NCBI GenBank assembly: GCA_015075365.1
Contig: JABTUN010000002.1
Span: 1,426,001-1,490,000 of the forward strand
Reading direction: 5' to 3'
Source of the DNA: Verrucomicrobiaceae bacterium
GTDB taxonomy: Bacteria > Verrucomicrobiota > Verrucomicrobiia > Verrucomicrobiales > Verrucomicrobiaceae
DNA: 64,000 bases
The translations under genes were made by a program, and so were the position numbers. The notes below the pieces were generated by a model. The model saw nothing but the letters and a program-made list of their open reading frames with translations, was not told where the DNA came from and ran no database searches. Positions 50,933-61,018 of the stretch are shown here, in pieces (positions within the stretch are counted from its first letter, which is position 1; each line of letters opens with the position of its first letter).

Positions 50933-51003
50933 GCGGAGAGCGGAGGGCGGAAGAGCGGAGAGTCCCCAGTAAGACGTGAGAAGTTAGAGATGAGAAGTTG
51001 GGG
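50933..51003 (+). repeat. Two period-7 arrays upstream of hisS
   Basis: The first array (50933-50960) reads GCGGAGA, GCGGAGG, GCGGAAG, AGCGGAG. The second (50976-51003) reads GTGAGAA, GTTAGAG, ATGAGAA, GTTGGGG. Both have the purine-rich strand on plus. The second overlaps the 3' end of the next gene and supplies its last codons and stop. Confidence 0.82.
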
Positions 51004-51976
51004 CTTGCGATTCGCATCGCTTGCGGATCACCTCAAGGATGGAGCCTTGGATCTGGCTCATCACCCATTCGCTCCACCAGCCTGCATACCAGTTAAACGG
51101 CGTGGAGAGCCGGTGCGTGCTGGACAAATACAGGGTGCAGGTGCCATCGCTCGTGGGTTCGATCTCGTAGGTGCCGTCGAGCACATCGTAAAAACGACCA
51201 CCGACGATGATATGCTCGTCAAAAGCCGTGTGGGGCACGAAATCGGGGTCTGCTTTGATGGTGAACGAGAGTTTCTTGGCAGGCTGCCAGTCGGTCACGA
51301 CTTCAAAGAAGGATACCTCCCGCTCAAACGTGGCGTGCCGGACGGCTCCGACGCCTTCGCGGTCAATTTTCGCCTCGATGGGCCGGGGAAAGCCGAGGTG
51401 GTAGATCCATTGAGACGGAAGTTCCTGGCGCTGGATCGCCGGGACCTGGTAAATCTGTTTCCAGATCGCATTGGCACTTGCTCGGATGTGGATGGAGTCC
51501 GTCATCACACGAGTTTCATGCGGAGCAGACCACCAGGATTCGACGGGTGAGACGGCATAAGGCAGCAATACGGCCAAGCTGACGAGCAGCCTGTCCTTCG
51601 AGCGCTTTTGCAGGCTGAGATGCATCGTCCAGCCACCTCCTGCAGCGCTAGGGAGGACAATGGGCAAGGCTACCACCAAGCACATCAAGGCCTCCAGATG
51701 AACCGCCCACGATCCTGCCACGGCCAGCCACATGACCAGCATGGGTGCCCAGCGATGCCAGAAGGGGCGTGGTGAATCCAGCCGATAGCCCAAGTAGCAA
51801 ACCAAGGCGCCCAAGGCGAACGGCATGCCGAAAATGAATCCGACCGAGATGATGTTATAGCGATGACCGAGTGCCGGGAACACCAGACGAGCCGTGAGCG
51901 CATAGATGCCTGCCACGAGCAAAACGATCGCAAAGCTGCGCCAGAAAGCGCCAGGTCGATTTTCGGGAAACTTCAT
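50984..51976 (-). CDS. Membrane protein with SRPBCC-like domain
   Basis: This is a 330-aa protein. The N-terminal third has four to five membrane helices (FAIVLLVAGIYALTARLVF, the next around VGFIFGMPFALGALVCYLG). The C-terminal ~170 residues (from DSIHIRASANAIWKQIYQV) look like a SRPBCC/START-type ligand-binding fold, with the typical strand FYDVLDGTYEIEP and the long final helix MSQIQGSILEVIRKRCES. The ligand is unknown. ATG 51976 is preferred over the upstream frame. The last residues (PTSHL) and the stop codon come from a period-7 array. Confidence 0.75.
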   Translation of the reverse strand: MKFPENRPGAFWRSFAIVLLVAGIYALTARLVFPALGHRYNIISVGFIFGMPFALGALVCYLGYRLDSPRPFWHRWAPMLVMWLAVAGSWAVHLEALMCLVVALPIVLPSAAGGGWTMHLSLQKRSKDRLLVSLAVLLPYAVSPVESWWSAPHETRVMTDSIHIRASANAIWKQIYQVPAIQRQELPSQWIYHLGFPRPIEAKIDREGVGAVRHATFEREVSFFEVVTDWQPAKKLSFTIKADPDFVPHTAFDEHIIVGGRFYDVLDGTYEIEPTSDGTCTLYLSSTHRLSTPFNWYAGWWSEWVMSQIQGSILEVIRKRCESQAPTSHL

Positions 51977-52036
51977 CACGCCATCGCAGCAGAGGCCGGT
52001 GTTTATGACAAGCTGCAATGACGCCTGCTGTTGAGA

Positions 52037-52762
52037 TCAAGGCCTCGTTGGGCTGAGAGCGCGGACGAGGGCGTGCCAGTCCTGGGTTTCGGTGTAGCCG
52101 GCGAGTTCCAGCTCATGCAGCAGCGGGCGGATGATCTGCTGCTGCACGTCGAGCGGCTTGTGATAGAGCACGGGCCAGAGGTCTTCGAGGTTTCGGCGGA
52201 AGTCGCTGACTTCGCCGCTCATCTGAAGATGCCAGGCGTAGGGGCAAAGAAGGATGTCTTTGAGAAGCTCCGCCTCGGTGGGATGGCCGCCGCTGAGTTC
52301 CTGCACGCGGAGAAAGGCGCGGAGGTCTTTGGGCACGATGCTGTCTTGGTCGGGTTTGCGGCGGCGATGCAGCTTGCCCACCAGCGCGTCCCGCACCTGT
52401 GGCAGCATGATTTTGAGTCCGTGGCGTGTTTCGCTATGAGCACGGCCATACCAGATGTCCGTGGAGCGGAAGGCGCTGGGCGGCGTGATGTCGAGATAGA
52501 AATGGCCGCCCTCCTGGCCGCTTTTGCCCATGCCGAGTTCCTCAGTGAGGGCTTTGAAGGGCAGGATGTCATCCGTGCCCACGCGGAGATCCGCATCGGC
52601 GCTGTTGAAGGCGGGATCGAGCCGCAGATGAATGGTGGCAGAGCCAAAGACGACGATGGTTTCGCTGTAGCCGGGAAACCGCTCCGCCACGGCCTGGAGA
52701 AAGCGGTCGATCTTTTCACCGATGGGCGTGTTCCAGTCTGGCGACGCGTCGCTCCAGTTCAT
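52037..52762 (-). CDS. Nucleotidyltransferase-fold protein
   Basis: This 241-aa protein shows the nucleotidyltransferase signature: a Gly-Ser loop (TIVVFGSATIHLRLDP) followed by an acidic pair (SADADLRVG). A conserved His/Tyr-rich core (GHFYLDITPPSAFRSTDIWYG) and a helical C-terminal half follow. The catalytic residues appear intact. It is preceded 12 bp upstream by a small gene on the same strand, giving a small-protein plus NTase pair that resembles toxin-antitoxin or defence modules. A metabolic role is equally possible; no precise family is claimed. Confidence 0.7.
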   Translation of the reverse strand: MNWSDASPDWNTPIGEKIDRFLQAVAERFPGYSETIVVFGSATIHLRLDPAFNSADADLRVGTDDILPFKALTEELGMGKSGQEGGHFYLDITPPSAFRSTDIWYGRAHSETRHGLKIMLPQVRDALVGKLHRRRKPDQDSIVPKDLRAFLRVQELSGGHPTEAELLKDILLCPYAWHLQMSGEVSDFRRNLEDLWPVLYHKPLDVQQQIIRPLLHELELAGYTETQDWHALVRALSPTRP

Positions 52763-52774
52763 GAGGTAAGTGGT

Positions 52775-53086
52775 TTATTGCCAGCGGAGCCGGAGGCCTT
52801 CTTTTTTCTCCAAGCGAATGAGGTTCATGGCCTGGTCGATGAGTCGATTTTCAACGCCGGGGTCTTCGATGAGCTCTTGGGCAAAGCGGACCCACTTGGC
52901 GCGGGTGCGGAGTCGTTCGCTGCTGAGGATGCGGGCGACGACGAAGGCCTTGTGGTAATCGTAGTTCGCCGGGCGGGCCAGATACAGCTCCCGGATGCGC
53001 TGCCCGCGCTCCACCGTGGGCGCGGCGATCTGCTCACGCGTGAGGCGCGGGAGTTCGGCAAGCTCGGCTGCGGTGATGGCGGACAT
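52775..53086 (-). CDS. Small helical partner of the NTase gene
   Basis: This is a 103-aa soluble helical protein starting MSAITAAELAELPRLTREQI, with basic patches (RLRTRAKWVRF and RLEKKEGLRLRW). ATG 53086 is used because the longer frame is antisense to recF. It ends 12 bp before the nucleotidyltransferase gene, so the two are probably one transcription unit. I do not recognise a family. Its size, charge and position would fit an antitoxin, but this is only inference. Confidence 0.65.
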   Translation of the reverse strand: MSAITAAELAELPRLTREQIAAPTVERGQRIRELYLARPANYDYHKAFVVARILSSERLRTRAKWVRFAQELIEDPGVENRLIDQAMNLIRLEKKEGLRLRWQ

Positions 53087-53135
53087 GGCCGGATAGTGGC
53101 TTCGATTTGCCGAAAGTCGAGTTTGCCTTGCGGGC

Positions 53136-53163
53136 ACTCCATGCTCCTTGCTCCACGTTCCAT
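53136..53163 (+). repeat. Period-7 array carrying the recF start
   Basis: Four units in register (ACTCCAT, GCTCCTT, GCTCCAC, GTTCCAT) continue into GCTGTCT. The ATG start codon of recF is the last part of the fourth unit and the next base. No Shine-Dalgarno sequence is visible, as the array occupies its place. Confidence 0.75.
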
Positions 53164-54217
53164 GCTGTCTGATCTGTTTGTGCGTGATTTCCGCTGCTTC
53201 GCCGAGGCGAAGGTGGAGCTGCATCCGGACGTGACGCTGCTGGTGGGGCGGAATGCGCAGGGCAAGACCTCGCTGATCGAGGCGGCGTGTGTGCTGATGC
53301 GGCTGCAATCGCCGCGGACGACGAACCGGAGCGAGTTGGTGCGCTTTGAGGCCTCGACCTGCCTCGTGGAGGCGGTGTGGAGCGGGAAACGGCTGCGCTA
53401 TGCCCAAAACGCCACTTCACGACGTCTCGCGCTGGACGGCGTGACGTGCGGCAAATCGGCCGATTACCTCACCGCTGCCGGTTTGGTGGTGTGGATGGAT
53501 CATCGGGACATGAATCTGCTGCGCGGCGGCGCGGAGCATCGGCGGCGCTTTTTGGACTTCGCGGCCAGTCAGATGTTTCCGGACTATCTGCACGCTTTGC
53601 GCGGCTATGAGCGGGCTTTGCGAGGCCGGAACTACGTTTTGAAGCGCGATGCCGTGATCGCGTGGAAACAAGCGGATGCCTTTGCGCGGGTGATGGACGG
53701 CTTCGCGGCTGTTTTATGGCAACGACGCGCGGAATTGTGTGAAGCGCTGAATCCGCAAGTGACCGCCGCGCATGCGCATTTGAGCGAGGGCAGTGAAGTG
53801 GCGCGCATGGAGTTCGTGAGGCATGAAGGAATGTTATTTGAATCACTGCTCGCGATGCGTGACGAGGAGGCGAGAAGTCGTTCGACAGCGCTGGGACCGC
53901 ATCGTGATGATGTGGCGATGTTTTTGAATGAACGCGACGCGACATGCTATGCGAGCGAGGGACAGCAGCGGTCGTTCGCGATGTCGATGAAGCTCGCGCA
54001 GGCACATGTGCTGAACAAGGCGCGCGGCGAGGCTCCGTTGATGTTGATCGACGATGTGTTTGGCGAGCTGGACGAGCACCGGCGGCGCGCGCTGCTGAAG
54101 CTTTTGCCGGAAAGCACACAAAAAATCATCACGACGACGCATCTGAGCTGGGCCCGGGAGGATCAGCTGGCTGGCCGCCTGTATCGTGTCGAAGAAGGGC
54201 GAATTGAGCCGAAATGA
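53162..54217 (+). CDS. recF: DNA replication and repair protein RecF
   Basis: This 351-aa SMC-like ATPase loads RecA at gaps together with RecO and RecR. Walker A is LLVGRNAQGKTSLIE, the signature is YASEGQQRSFAMSMKLAQ, and Walker B is PLMLIDDVFGELD. The D-loop and switch region (KIITTTHLSW) are present. The family blocks RRRFLDFAASQ and LGPHRDD are also present. The frame is open far upstream, but ATG 53162 gives the normal start (MLSDLFVRDFRCFAEA). recF stands apart from dnaA and dnaN, which are not in the window. Confidence 0.93.
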   Translation: MLSDLFVRDFRCFAEAKVELHPDVTLLVGRNAQGKTSLIEAACVLMRLQSPRTTNRSELVRFEASTCLVEAVWSGKRLRYAQNATSRRLALDGVTCGKSADYLTAAGLVVWMDHRDMNLLRGGAEHRRRFLDFAASQMFPDYLHALRGYERALRGRNYVLKRDAVIAWKQADAFARVMDGFAAVLWQRRAELCEALNPQVTAAHAHLSEGSEVARMEFVRHEGMLFESLLAMRDEEARSRSTALGPHRDDVAMFLNERDATCYASEGQQRSFAMSMKLAQAHVLNKARGEAPLMLIDDVFGELDEHRRRALLKLLPESTQKIITTTHLSWAREDQLAGRLYRVEEGRIEPK

Positions 54218-54381
54218 CGGCTCAGATTCTCGAATTTGAGAGGTTTTGCGGCTTTAGAATCTCTTCTTGACGCTCTTTCAGGGAGTTTTAGCATGGAAAG
54301 TGGCCTGAAATTCGTGGGCGGTTCAGCTTTTTGTGATTCTCAAAACAGCTAGAATTGGCTGCCGCTTCCCGGTTTGGTGCC

Positions 54382-54409
54382 TGTTCCATTTCAAACTTTT
54401 CATCTTTCA
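54382..54409 (+). repeat. Period-7 array before mreB
   Basis: Four units in register (TGTTCCA, TTTCAAA, CTTTTCA, TCTTTCA), continuing weakly to ACCTCAA, end at the mreB start codon. Again there is no Shine-Dalgarno sequence between the array and the ATG. Confidence 0.7.
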
Positions 54410-54415
54410 ACCTCA

Positions 54416-55447
<1,032 letters not shown>

Positions 55448-55527
55448 TGCTCCGGGCCGCATGATGCGGCGGCCTCCCGCGTATGTTGACGCCGGCGGAC
55501 GCTCATCACGCCCAACCGACCACGGTC

Positions 55528-56388
55528 ATGAAACAGTTCAACCTCATCGCGCTGCTCATCTTTCTGGCGGGCGTCGTGTCGGTCTTCACGCTCGACACTC
55601 CCACGACACGTGAGATCCAGGGGAAGGTGATGAGCCTGTTCTCCCCGTTCATCCATTCCAGCGCCGCCATCGAGCAGACGGTGACAGGTGTGGCGGCGCC
55701 GCCGCTGGATCCGAAGCAGTTGAAGCGCGAGCTCGACGAGATGCGCGTGCAGGTGGAGCGGCTGCGCATCATCCAGCACAAGTACAACCAGATCAACGAG
55801 GAGAACGCCAAGCTGCTGAAACTCATCGAGTTCAAGCAGGCGTCCCCCTTCAAGCTGATCGCCGCGAAGGTGATCCGCCGCGAGTCGAGCACCTGGTGGA
55901 ACAGCCTCATCATCGACAAAGGATCGCTCGACGGCATCGGCACGGACAGCCCGGTCATCACCTCCGTGGGGCTGGTGGGAAAGACCTCCATCCTGGCACC
56001 CCACATGGCGAGGGTCATCCTGCTGACGGACGAAATGTGCAGCGTGTCCGCGCGCATTGAGGGCACGCTGGACAAGGGCATTCTTTATGGCGAGCGCGCC
56101 GCGCTGGACATCAAGCCTGACCTGCGGCTGCGCTTTTTGAATCTCAACGCGGCCATTCCGGCCGGATCAGCCGTGTATTCGACCGGCGAGGGCGGTGTCT
56201 TCCCCAAGGACCTTCTGCTGGGCCGCGTGAAGAGGTTTGAGAACAAGGAGATCACCGGGGAGGCGATTGTGGAGCCCGCGGTGGACTTCTCCGCGCTGGA
56301 GCATGTGTTTATCATCGAGATGCAGCGCACAACGCCCGAGACACCGGTGCCGGACGCTGCCACGGCCAAGGAGAGCACCCCACCCTGA
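55528..56388 (+). CDS. mreC: Rod shape-determining protein MreC
   Basis: This is a 286-aa periplasmic protein anchored by an N-terminal helix (FNLIALLIFLAGVVSVFTL). A coiled coil (about residues 65-110, LKRELDEMRVQVERLRIIQH) and a pair of beta barrels follow, with the family patterns SSTWWNSLIIDKGSLDGI and SVGLVGK. MreC links MreB to the penicillin-binding proteins in the elongasome. ATG 55528 is used. It lies between mreB and mreD. Confidence 0.93.
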   Translation: MKQFNLIALLIFLAGVVSVFTLDTPTTREIQGKVMSLFSPFIHSSAAIEQTVTGVAAPPLDPKQLKRELDEMRVQVERLRIIQHKYNQINEENAKLLKLIEFKQASPFKLIAAKVIRRESSTWWNSLIIDKGSLDGIGTDSPVITSVGLVGKTSILAPHMARVILLTDEMCSVSARIEGTLDKGILYGERAALDIKPDLRLRFLNLNAAIPAGSAVYSTGEGGVFPKDLLLGRVKRFENKEITGEAIVEPAVDFSALEHVFIIEMQRTTPETPVPDAATAKESTPP

Positions 56389-56397
56389 GACGCCGCC

Positions 56398-57009
56398 ATG
56401 ATCTTCCATCCTGTGGTGCTTATCCTGCTGCTCCTCACCTTCATGGTGCAGGAGTTCATTCCAGGGCTGGAGATCGCGCAGCATGCCACGTTGTTCCTGC
56501 CGCCGGTGTTTTTCTTCGCGGCTGCCGTGGCGGTGCCCTTTCCGGTGATGCTGGTCCTGGCATTTGTGACCGGCTTCCTGTGGGACGCGCGTCACATGCC
56601 CGGCGCGGGGGCGATGGTGAGCGACGCGGCCAGCCTGCTGACCATCGGGGCGGACACGGAGATCGCGGACTCAAAGGGGCTGCCCTTCGGCATGTCGATC
56701 GCCATTTTCGGCCTGCTGGGCATGCTGCTGCAGGGCATCCGGCCGTTGTTCAAGCGTGGGCGGCTGGAGCTGCCGGTGATCATGGTGGGCCTCACCACGG
56801 CCGGCTGGTTGTTCATGCAGTACGCGACGCTGACGTTTTTACGGGGAAGTGTGGAGTTCGAGGCGATGGTCTGGACAAAGCTGATCACTGACACACTGCT
56901 TGCCATGCTGGCCTCCCCGCTCATTTTTCTCATGCTTTACTCGCTGGCCCGCGTGTCGAGCTATGAAATCAAGTACGAGGGTCTGAGATACCGATTCGAT
57001 GGTCGTTAA
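56398..57009 (+). CDS. mreD: Rod shape-determining protein MreD-like
   Basis: This is a 203-aa polytopic protein with about five membrane helices, in the position of MreD. Sequence conservation of MreD is low; the assignment rests on size, hydrophobicity (VVLILLLLTFMVQEFIPGLE) and the location between mreC and the penicillin-binding protein gene. Its 3' end overlaps the next start by 11 bp. Confidence 0.82.
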   Translation: MIFHPVVLILLLLTFMVQEFIPGLEIAQHATLFLPPVFFFAAAVAVPFPVMLVLAFVTGFLWDARHMPGAGAMVSDAASLLTIGADTEIADSKGLPFGMSIAIFGLLGMLLQGIRPLFKRGRLELPVIMVGLTTAGWLFMQYATLTFLRGSVEFEAMVWTKLITDTLLAMLASPLIFLMLYSLARVSSYEIKYEGLRYRFDGR

Positions 57010-59302
57010 ATACCGCTTCCGACTGTATTTGCTCGCGCTCGTCATGCTTGGCGGGCTCGGGGTGCTGTCGTACAGGCTGTGGTCATTGCAGTTCATGCGG
57101 CGGGAGGAGTTTGCGCGGATGATTCCGGGGGCGAAGGAGGAGCGGGCGCGCATTCCCGGGCCGCGCGGGGAGATCAAGGACCGCAACGGCATCACCCTGG
57201 CGGCGAACAAGGCCACATTTGAGGTTCGTGTGAATCTGGCGGAGGTGGTGGCGGATTACCGGCGGCAGGTGCCTTCAAAGTATCCCGAACTGCCGATGCA
57301 CATCTTTGCCACAGCCGATAAAAACCGGATCCTGCGGGAGACCAAGGAACCCGACATCGTGAAGATCTTCGAGGAGTCGATCGAACCCTATCTCATTCAA
57401 TTGGGCGTGGAGAGAAAGTACGCCAGGCAGGCGGACCGTGAGGAGGATGCGAAGGCCATGCGCACGCACTTCCGCACCTTCGGAGCGGCGGTGCCGTGGG
57501 TGTATCGCGACAACCTCAGCTTTGACGAGTTCAGCCGCATCGCGGAGCACAACCTGGGGCTGCCGGGCGTCACGGTGGATGAGCGCGCCTCACGCGTTTA
57601 CCCCAAGGGCGCGCTGGCGTGCCATCTCCTGGGCTATGTCAGCCTCCCGGACGACCAGCGCTCCTCCGCCGAGGAACGCAAAGGCTGGAACTACTTCGTG
57701 CCGGATGAATTTGGCGTCGCGGGGGTCGAAAAGAGCTTCGACGAGCATTTGCGCGGCAAGCCAGGGGTGCGCACCATGCAGAAGGACCGCCGCGGGCGGA
57801 TGGTCGGCGAAAAAGGCTACGAGCCGCCGCGCAAAGGCAATGATGTGTATCTCACCATCGACGCGCGCATGCAGGTCGTGGCGGAAAAGGCGTTGCGGGA
57901 CGGCAAAGTGGGCCGCGGGAGCGTGGTCGTGATCGATGTGACCAACGGCGAGGTGATGGCCATGGCCTCCGTGCCCTCCTACGACCCGAACAAGTTCATC
58001 CCCAGCATCAGCCAGGCGGACTGGGATGACCTGAATGCGAACAAGACCAATCCCCTGATGAACCGCTCGGTCAGCGCCTACACGCCCGGCTCCACGTTCA
58101 AAATCCCGATCTCCTTCGCCGGCTGCCTCGCCGGCATCCAGATGAACGGCTACAACTGCGGCGGTGCCGTCAGCTACGGCGGCACGACGATGCAGTGCTG
58201 GATCCAGCGCCAGAGCGGCGGCGCGCACGGCTATCTCAAGCTCAGCGATGCCATCATGAAGTCCTGCAACTGCTTCTTCTACCAGTATGGCAACGCCGCC
58301 AAGATCAGCCGCATCACCGAGATCGGCCGGATGCTGGGCGTGGGGGAGAAAACCGGCATCGAACTCGATGACGAGCGTGGCGGCATCCTGCCAAACCCGG
58401 ACTGGCTGCGCGCGAATCATCCCAACGACCGCTGGAGCGACGGTTACACCGCCAATGTGTCCATCGGCCAGGGCGCGGTGCTGGCCACGCCGCTGCAGAT
58501 GACCGCGGTCACCGCCACCGTGGCCAACGGGGGCAAATCCTGGCGTCCGCACCTGCTGAAGCGGGTGATGGACGGTGACAAGATCGAGATCGAGCAGCAG
58601 CCGAGCCTGCGCGCGGATCTCTCCTCACGCGTCAAGGCGGAGGAGATCGAGGTCATCCGCAAAGGCATGTGGAAGGTGGTCAATGACGCCGGCGGCACGG
58701 GCAAATCGGCCCGCATTCCAGGCATCGAGGTGGCCGGGAAGACCGGCACGGCCCAGAACTGGCGGCGCAATGAGAGAAACGTGAAGGTGGACGACAACCA
58801 CACCTGGTTCATCAGTTTCGCGCCCTATGAGAATCCGCGCTTCGCATGCACGGTGCTGGTGCAAAACGGCAAATCAGGCGGCGGCTGCGCCGCACCGGTG
58901 GCCCGGCGGGTGCTGGAGCAGTGCCTGGCCATCGAGAGCGGCGCCTTGCAACTGGCCGTGGGCGAAATGCCGCCCGCCGAAGGCCATTTCAATCATATTC
59001 CATCCGTCGAGTATGCGGATGCCGCGGTACCAGTGGTGCCCGGCGCGGCAGACGAAGACGGCGATACGGGCGTGAGTGCGCCCAATCGTGAGACGCAGGA
59101 CGAGGCCCCGTCGCGAAAGGCGAGGCCGAACATCAAGCGTCAGTCCGGTTCAGCGGGACCGGGCGGAGCGGACTCGGGTCAGAAAGTGCCAAAGGCCGTG
59201 CCAGTGAGCAGGGCCGGGATTTTCAGCCGGGGAGGCTCTCAGGAATCCAATCCATCCCCCGCGCCCTCGGGCGGCGGGTTCTTGCGCCGGCTCTTCCGCT
59301 GA
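56999..59302 (+). CDS. mrdA: Penicillin-binding protein 2
   Basis: This 767-aa class B transpeptidase crosslinks peptidoglycan in the elongasome. It has an N-terminal anchor helix, a PBP dimer/pedestal domain with IPGPRGEIKDRNGI, and the transpeptidase domain with STFK (Ser about 365), SCN (about 422) and KTGTAQ (about 581). The C-terminal ~110 residues after the catalytic domain are a disordered Pro/Ser/Gly-rich extension ending in a basic FLRRLFR, longer than in the E. coli enzyme. It overlaps mreD, so translation is coupled. rodA is not adjacent. Confidence 0.94.
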   Translation: MVVKYRFRLYLLALVMLGGLGVLSYRLWSLQFMRREEFARMIPGAKEERARIPGPRGEIKDRNGITLAANKATFEVRVNLAEVVADYRRQVPSKYPELPMHIFATADKNRILRETKEPDIVKIFEESIEPYLIQLGVERKYARQADREEDAKAMRTHFRTFGAAVPWVYRDNLSFDEFSRIAEHNLGLPGVTVDERASRVYPKGALACHLLGYVSLPDDQRSSAEERKGWNYFVPDEFGVAGVEKSFDEHLRGKPGVRTMQKDRRGRMVGEKGYEPPRKGNDVYLTIDARMQVVAEKALRDGKVGRGSVVVIDVTNGEVMAMASVPSYDPNKFIPSISQADWDDLNANKTNPLMNRSVSAYTPGSTFKIPISFAGCLAGIQMNGYNCGGAVSYGGTTMQCWIQRQSGGAHGYLKLSDAIMKSCNCFFYQYGNAAKISRITEIGRMLGVGEKTGIELDDERGGILPNPDWLRANHPNDRWSDGYTANVSIGQGAVLATPLQMTAVTATVANGGKSWRPHLLKRVMDGDKIEIEQQPSLRADLSSRVKAEEIEVIRKGMWKVVNDAGGTGKSARIPGIEVAGKTGTAQNWRRNERNVKVDDNHTWFISFAPYENPRFACTVLVQNGKSGGGCAAPVARRVLEQCLAIESGALQLAVGEMPPAEGHFNHIPSVEYADAAVPVVPGAADEDGDTGVSAPNRETQDEAPSRKARPNIKRQSGSAGPGGADSGQKVPKAVPVSRAGIFSRGGSQESNPSPAPSGGGFLRRLFR

Positions 59303-59341
59303 GGACCGGCTCCCACATTCCTTTCGAGAGAAACTCACCCC

Positions 59342-60928
59342 ATGGCACTTACCTTCGTTCAACGGATCAAAGAACTCCTCACCGGCAAACGCGACATCAA
59401 AAGCGGCGTGCGCCTTGTCATCAACTGCGAGAAACTGGAGAACCGCGTCGCGCTCCTGGATTCCGGCGTCGTGGAGGAATACAACATCGAGCGCGTCGGC
59501 ACCTCCAGCATCATCGGCAGCGTCTTCAAAGGCAAGGTGCGCAACATCGAGCAGGGCCTGAAGGCCATGTTCATCGACATCGGCCTCGACAAAAACGCGT
59601 TCCTCCATTTTTGGGACGCCATCCCCGCCGCGCTCGACGGCATGGAGGAGGTCAGCCGTGGCGGAGGCAAGAAAAAGAAGCGCATCGACTCCAAGGACAT
59701 TCCCAGCCTCTATCCCGTCGGCTCGGAGATCATGGTCCAGGTCACCAAGGGTCCCGTCGGCAACAAAGGCCCGCGTGTCACCACCAACATCTCCCTCGCC
59801 GGCCGTCTCCTGGTGCTCATGCCCCTGAACGAGACCTGCGGCATCTCCCGCAAGATCGAGGACCCCAAGGAGCGCGCCCGCCTCCGCCGCATCATCGAAA
59901 AAATGCACATCCTGCCGGAGGGCATGGGCATCATCCTGCGCACGGAGGCCGCCGGCAAGCGCGCCGCGCACATCGTCCGGGACCTCAGCATCCTGCTGGA
60001 GCAGTGGAACGACACCATCGCCATCCGGGACAACCAGCCCGCCCCCGTGTGCTGCCTCCAGGAGCCCGATCTCATCGAGCGCACCGTGCGTGACTTCCTC
60101 ACCGAGGACATCGACGAGGTCGCCTGCGATGACCAGCCCACGGTCGAGCGCATGCAGCAGATGGCCGCGCAGATCTCCCGCCGGGCGAAACGCCGCATCA
60201 ACTTCTACCAGGGCCAGACCGCCATCTTTGAGCACTACGGCATCCAGAAGCAGATCGACAACGCCTTCTACCGCCAGGTCTGGCTGCCCTGCGGCGGCTA
60301 CATCGTCATCGACCAGACGGAGGCCCTCGTCGCCATCGACGTCAACACCGGCCGCAACAAGGGCCACAAGGATGTCGACAAACTCCTGCTCGAAACCAAC
60401 CTCGAGGCCGCCGCCGAGGTCGCCCGCCAGCTCCGCCTGCGCAACATGGGCGGCCTCATCGTGGTCGATTTCATCGACATGAAGCACCGCAAGGACCAGC
60501 AGGCCGTGTACAAGCTCATGCTCCAGCACCTCAAGCGGGACAAGGCCAAGACCCAGGTGCAGCAGATCAGCCCCTTCGGCCTCATGGAGATGACCCGCCA
60601 GCGCCTCAACGAGTCCCTCGGCACCACGCTCTACGAGCCCTGCCCCTACTGCAAAGGCCACGGCCAGGTCAAGACACCGCTCACCATGAGCGTCGAGCTC
60701 CAGCGCCGCCTCGCCGCCGTGCTCGGCCGCGCCAAGGAGAACGAGCGCAGCATCCTCGTCATCGTCCAGCCGGACGTGATGAACCGCCTCAAAACCGAGG
60801 ACGGCGAGCTCCTCGTCGCCCTGGAGCGCAAATACGGCGCGCGCCTCACCTTCCGCACCGATCCCACCTACCACCGGGAGCAGTTCACCCTCGCCAATGC
60901 GCAGACCGGCGAGGAAATCCGGGCCTGA
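59342..60928 (+). CDS. rng: Ribonuclease E/G family protein
   Basis: This 528-aa endoribonuclease of the RNase G type processes rRNA and starts mRNA decay. The S1-like RNA-binding part contains NIYRGKV-like sequence (IGSVFKGKVRNIEQGLKAMFID), followed by the RNase H-like and DNase I-like parts with catalytic Asp in LVAIDVNTGRN and VVDFIDMKHRKD. The zinc-link motif CPYCKGHG is intact. There is no large RNase E-type C-terminal scaffold. A Lys-rich insert (GGGKKKKRIDSKD) interrupts the S1 region. It follows pbp2 by 39 bp, as in many genomes where rng joins the mre cluster. Confidence 0.94.
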   Translation: MALTFVQRIKELLTGKRDIKSGVRLVINCEKLENRVALLDSGVVEEYNIERVGTSSIIGSVFKGKVRNIEQGLKAMFIDIGLDKNAFLHFWDAIPAALDGMEEVSRGGGKKKKRIDSKDIPSLYPVGSEIMVQVTKGPVGNKGPRVTTNISLAGRLLVLMPLNETCGISRKIEDPKERARLRRIIEKMHILPEGMGIILRTEAAGKRAAHIVRDLSILLEQWNDTIAIRDNQPAPVCCLQEPDLIERTVRDFLTEDIDEVACDDQPTVERMQQMAAQISRRAKRRINFYQGQTAIFEHYGIQKQIDNAFYRQVWLPCGGYIVIDQTEALVAIDVNTGRNKGHKDVDKLLLETNLEAAAEVARQLRLRNMGGLIVVDFIDMKHRKDQQAVYKLMLQHLKRDKAKTQVQQISPFGLMEMTRQRLNESLGTTLYEPCPYCKGHGQVKTPLTMSVELQRRLAAVLGRAKENERSILVIVQPDVMNRLKTEDGELLVALERKYGARLTFRTDPTYHREQFTLANAQTGEEIRA

Positions 60929-60957
60929 TCCGGCTTCCCGGATCGGAACACAGCCCG

Positions 60958-60989
60958 CAAAAAGCCGCATCCGGACCCCGGATGCGGCT
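60958..60989 (-). terminator. Rho-independent terminator
   Basis: A perfect 12-bp stem (AGCCGCATCCGG with CCGGATGCGGCT) with a 3-base loop is followed on the minus strand by five T, ending the EF-hand gene. It may also slow transcription coming from rng. Confidence 0.88.
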
Positions 60990-61018
60990 CGTCGGTGGCT
61001 TCAATCAGCCGGGAGGGA

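Noticed and set aside
48318..50979. Long plus-strand frames opposite the giant gene and hisS
   Set aside because: They are antisense shadows of well-supported genes and show Gly/Val/Ala-rich composition without domains.
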